Shown here piece after piece: positions 60,978 to 64,000 of a stretch of DNA of 64,000 nt (positions are counted from its first letter, which is position 1; every line of letters begins with the position of its first letter). The stretch comes from Bacteroides reticulotermitis JCM 10512. Lineage in GTDB: Bacteria; Bacteroidota; Bacteroidia; Bacteroidales; Bacteroidaceae. The translations under genes and the position numbers were made by a program. The notes beneath the pieces were generated by a model. It worked only from the letters and a program-made list of their open reading frames with translations. It was not told the DNA's origin and did not search any database. The DNA lies in contig NZ_BAIV01000007.1 of assembly GCF_000517545.1 (NCBI RefSeq), positions 1 to 64,000 of the forward strand, written 5' to 3'.

Positions 60978-63900
60978 TTAAAAATCAAATTTAACATAGC
61001 ATGTATAGGTCCTATTAATCGGATAGGCAGAGCCGTTGCGTTCTCTTGTTCCGCTTTCAGTTTCCGGATCCCACAATTTAAAGGGACTCCAAGTGAATAA
61101 GTTTTCACCGACAAAGCCGATTCGCATATTGCTCATAAAGAACTTACGTGTGAGAGCAGTGGGTACGTTGTAGCTTAATTCCAAATTTTTAAATCGGATG
61201 TAGCGCCCGTTTTGTAGCCAGAATGTGGATTTGCGGTTGTTATTATCATTCTTGCCATAAGTCAAACGTGGCCAAGTTGCATTGGGGTTTTCTGTTGCCG
61301 GATTTCCTGATACTTCTTTGGGTATCCAGCGGTTGGCATCTGCAACCAGTTGCAATACGTTTCCCGTGGCTCCACCATTGAAGGGTGAATACCATTACCT
61401 GCAATGAAGAAGTCGCACTTCCCGCTTCCTTGAAACAATACGCTTAGGTCGAAATTTTTCCAGTTTACACTGAGCCCTGCGCCGTATTGAACACCGGGGT
61501 GGATTTTATACCCCAAAGGTACTTCGTCATCATCGTTAATTTTACCGTCACCATTTACATCTTTGTATTTAATGTCACCGGGTAATACTTCCTTACCACC
61601 GAATTCTTGTACCGGGCTGCTACGTATATCTTCCTCATCTTTGAATAAGCCCAAAGCAATGAGTCCGCGTGTTTGTCCGCTTCTGAACCCTCTTTCCATC
61701 TTATACCATAACTCATTGGCTGCTTCATCTTTGTCGATGATTTCGGTGTTTTGGTAAGTCATGTTGGCGCGTACTGTGAACCTAACTTGTCCGATTCTAT
61801 CTGAATATGCTGCATTCCAGTCAAAACCTTTAGACTCCATTTTTCCGACATTGGCCATAGGTACTTTATCAGCCAAGCCTGTAGTTTCCGGCATGTGATT
61901 ACGTGTCATGAAAATATCGTCTCGCTTGTCTTTATAAAAATCAATGGAGCCTGTAAATTTCCCGTCGAAGAGATTGATGTCAAATCCTAAGTTATACTTC
62001 TTAGCAACCTCCCAAGTCAGGTTGGGGGTACCGATGGTCCCGTTGCGATATCCCTTAATGGTATTTGTACCGAATTCCCCGAATGCATATTGACTACTTT
62101 CATTTACTAAGCCGATATATGGGAAACGACGTCCGCCGATTACGTCATTGCCGACTTCACCGTAGGAAGCACGGACTTTGAGTGTCTCTATCCAGGGAGC
62201 GACCTTTTTGACTAAAGGTTCTTCTGAAATAACCCATCCGGCCGAGAATGCCGGAAAGAATCCGAACTGTTTTCCTTTCTCAAAGTTTTCCGATCCGGTA
62301 TACCCCCAGTTTGCCTCTACTAAATAACGGTCTTTGAATGCATAAGTAAAGCGTCCGGAATAGGCCAGGTTACGTTTAGGAATAGAAGCTATGATATCGG
62401 TTCCGAGATTGGTGTCCGACATTTCTTGCATATATACCATTGCAAACGCTCCGAAACGGTGCTTTTGATTGAAAAGGCGAGAATAATTAAGGTATGCTTC
62501 CGTGTAATAGCGTTTGGTTCCTGTAGTGCTAGATTCTTGTGCCATGAGTGAGATGTCTCTTACTTTTCTAAGCACCAAGTTACCATTGGCGTCACGCACC
62601 TTTTCAGCTTCCCATAATTCCGGAGTCTTGATTCGTTTAACTTCGTTGTTGTTGTAGGTGTCGAATGCGAATGTTCCTTTAAATTTTAATCCTTTGGCGA
62701 TGAAGTCTAAATCTTGCTCCAGACTGATGTTCGTCTCCATCTTATTTTGCCAAATGGTTTTGTATCCGGTTTTTGTCATGTGATATTCCGGCGTTTGTAC
62801 ACCACCTATCGAAGGTTCATGCCCGGTGGAGTAACGCCGCGGGATACTGAGGGCTGTCAGCTGTGAGAAAGATCCCCAGATATCCGAGCCGGTGCTTCCG
62901 GGTTGTGTACGGTTAATTAAATAGCCACCCAACCCTACTCTCACAAGTGTTGATTTGGTTATGTTCATATTTACATTGGCGCGATAGTTGAAACGTTCAT
63001 AAGTCGTATTTGTATCGTACTTGTTTTCTGAGCTTTTACTCTTATAGATCCCGTCCTGACTCGTATAACCCAATGAAACATAATAGGTAACATTGGTACC
63101 ACCGCCGGTTAAATTGATGTTGGCGATGTACTTCGGAGATACCTTCTTCAACATTAACTCCCGCCAGTTGACATTGGGATACAGGTCAGGGTCCATGTTG
63201 TTGGCTATAATGTCTAATTCCTCGCGTGTATAGCGCGGCAATTCATATCTTCCGATGGATGCTTCATTGGCCATTTGGGCATACGTGATGGCGTCAACGT
63301 AATCAGGCATTTTTCCTCTGGCATCAATGCCTGCCTGTACTTTTGCGCTGATCTTCACCTTGCCGGGTACACCTTGTTTGGTTGTAACTAGTACAACACC
63401 ATTTGCCCCACGCTGACCGTAGATGGCCGTTGCCGAGGCGTCTTTTAACACTGAAAAGCTCTCGATATCTTCTACCGGTATTTCGTTGAAGCTTCTTTCT
63501 ACACCATCGACCAATACCAATGCGCCCTGATTGGCACCAAACGTACTGATACCGCGAATCCAGAATTCAGACATATCAGCTCCTGGTTCGCCGCTACTTT
63601 GTATTGCGATAATGCCGGGAACAACACCTGCTAGCGAGTTGGTCAGATTCGCACCCGGCGACTTAAGTTGAGCGATATCTATTGTAGTATATGCTCCGGT
63701 CAGCGTCTTTTTCTGCTGACTACCGCTTGCGGTGATTACCACCTCTTCGATCACTTGATTGTCTTCTTTTAGAATGATAATTGCTCCTTTCTTATTTCGG
63801 ATACGTATAACAGGTAGTTCTTGGGTTACATAACCAATGTAAGATATTACTAGTACATCATACTCGGTTACTTTTAGTTTAAATTGTCCATCCATATTGG

Positions 63901-64000
63901 AAGTGGCTCCTAGTCCCGGTTGATTTTTGGCAATGATCGTAGCCCCTATTACCGGATTACCGGTTTCGTCTTTGATGATTCCCTGTATTTCCAGTGAGGA
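60978..64000 (-). CDS. SusC/RagA TonB-dependent transporter, 5' end outside the window (one frameshift)
   Basis: Reading is open from the window edge (IQGIIKDETGNPVIGATIIAKNQPGLGA, a carboxypeptidase-like repeat). The plug (VIEEVVITASGSQQKKTLTGAYTTI; FSVLKDASATAIYGQRGANGVVLVTTK) and a full barrel follow. Near 61381 a T is missing, and FNGGATGNVLQLVADANRWIP continues to the stop at 60978 (YTCYVKFDF). The N-terminal signal and any STN domain lie beyond 64000. It is the outer-membrane importer of the second PUL. Confidence 0.93.

Overview
The window looks like a chromosomal piece of a Bacteroides-type gut bacterium (order Bacteroidales). The evidence is two SusC/SusD polysaccharide-utilisation loci, an ECF sigma/FecR pair beside a SusC with an STN domain, many Bacteroidota -7 boxes (TAnnTTTG), lipoproteins with short Cys-led signal peptides, and house-keeping proteins of Bacteroides type (MutS, Lgt, YchF, RNase R, CysK, DprA).

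Layout. 1-834 is gene-free and holds a degenerate array with an exact 22-bp period and a copy of an imperfect inverted-repeat element. 835-7406 carries a lipoprotein, a candidate sRNA, mutS, lgt, a ketopantoate-reductase-like gene and ychF. 7600-15033 is an accessory block. Two near-identical lysine-rich secreted proteins, in about 430-bp direct repeats, flank a five-gene minus-strand operon: NifH-like, NifD/E-like, NifK/N-like, NifB and a NifX-like protein. A 1.1-kb gene-free stretch lies upstream of it. 15100-30806 carries a two-component system, an MFS exporter, two hydrolases, an Fe-S membrane protein, AraC regulators, cupin, CotH, cysK, VOC, flavin-binding and RNase R genes. 30977-37412 carries an epimerase/PAP2 pair, dusB, DUF2059, U32 peptidase, thioesterase and dprA. 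37611-50111 is a plus-strand PUL: sigma, anti-sigma, SusC, SusD, GH18, two surface glycan-binding lipoproteins and GH3. It resembles N-glycan loci. 50641-64000 is a minus-strand PUL: SusC (cut by the window end), SusD, DUF1735/4361 lipoprotein, GH3, GH38 and a GxGYxYP protein.

Most notable system. The nitrogenase-like operon has one component-1 pair, its own reductase and a NifB, but no second D/K or E/N pair and no P-II genes. Its promoter carries a dyad (TACCGTACATATGGTA followed by TTTC) that matches the cysK promoter 11 kb away (TACCATAGATGTGGTA followed by TTTC) at 17 of 20 positions, and the distance to TATCTTTG is almost the same (19 versus 18 nt). This suggests that sulfur/cysteine or Fe-S status, rather than nitrogen alone, controls the operon. 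A sulfur-salvage role like that of methylthio-alkane reductases is therefore a candidate function.

Sequence quality. About 20 frameshifts interrupt 13 genes that otherwise align end to end with their families. Nearly all are explained by one or two bases missing from a short homopolymer. I treat these as sequencing or assembly errors and annotate the genes as single CDSs with the shift positions given. No rRNA, tRNA, insertion sequence or CRISPR array was recognised.
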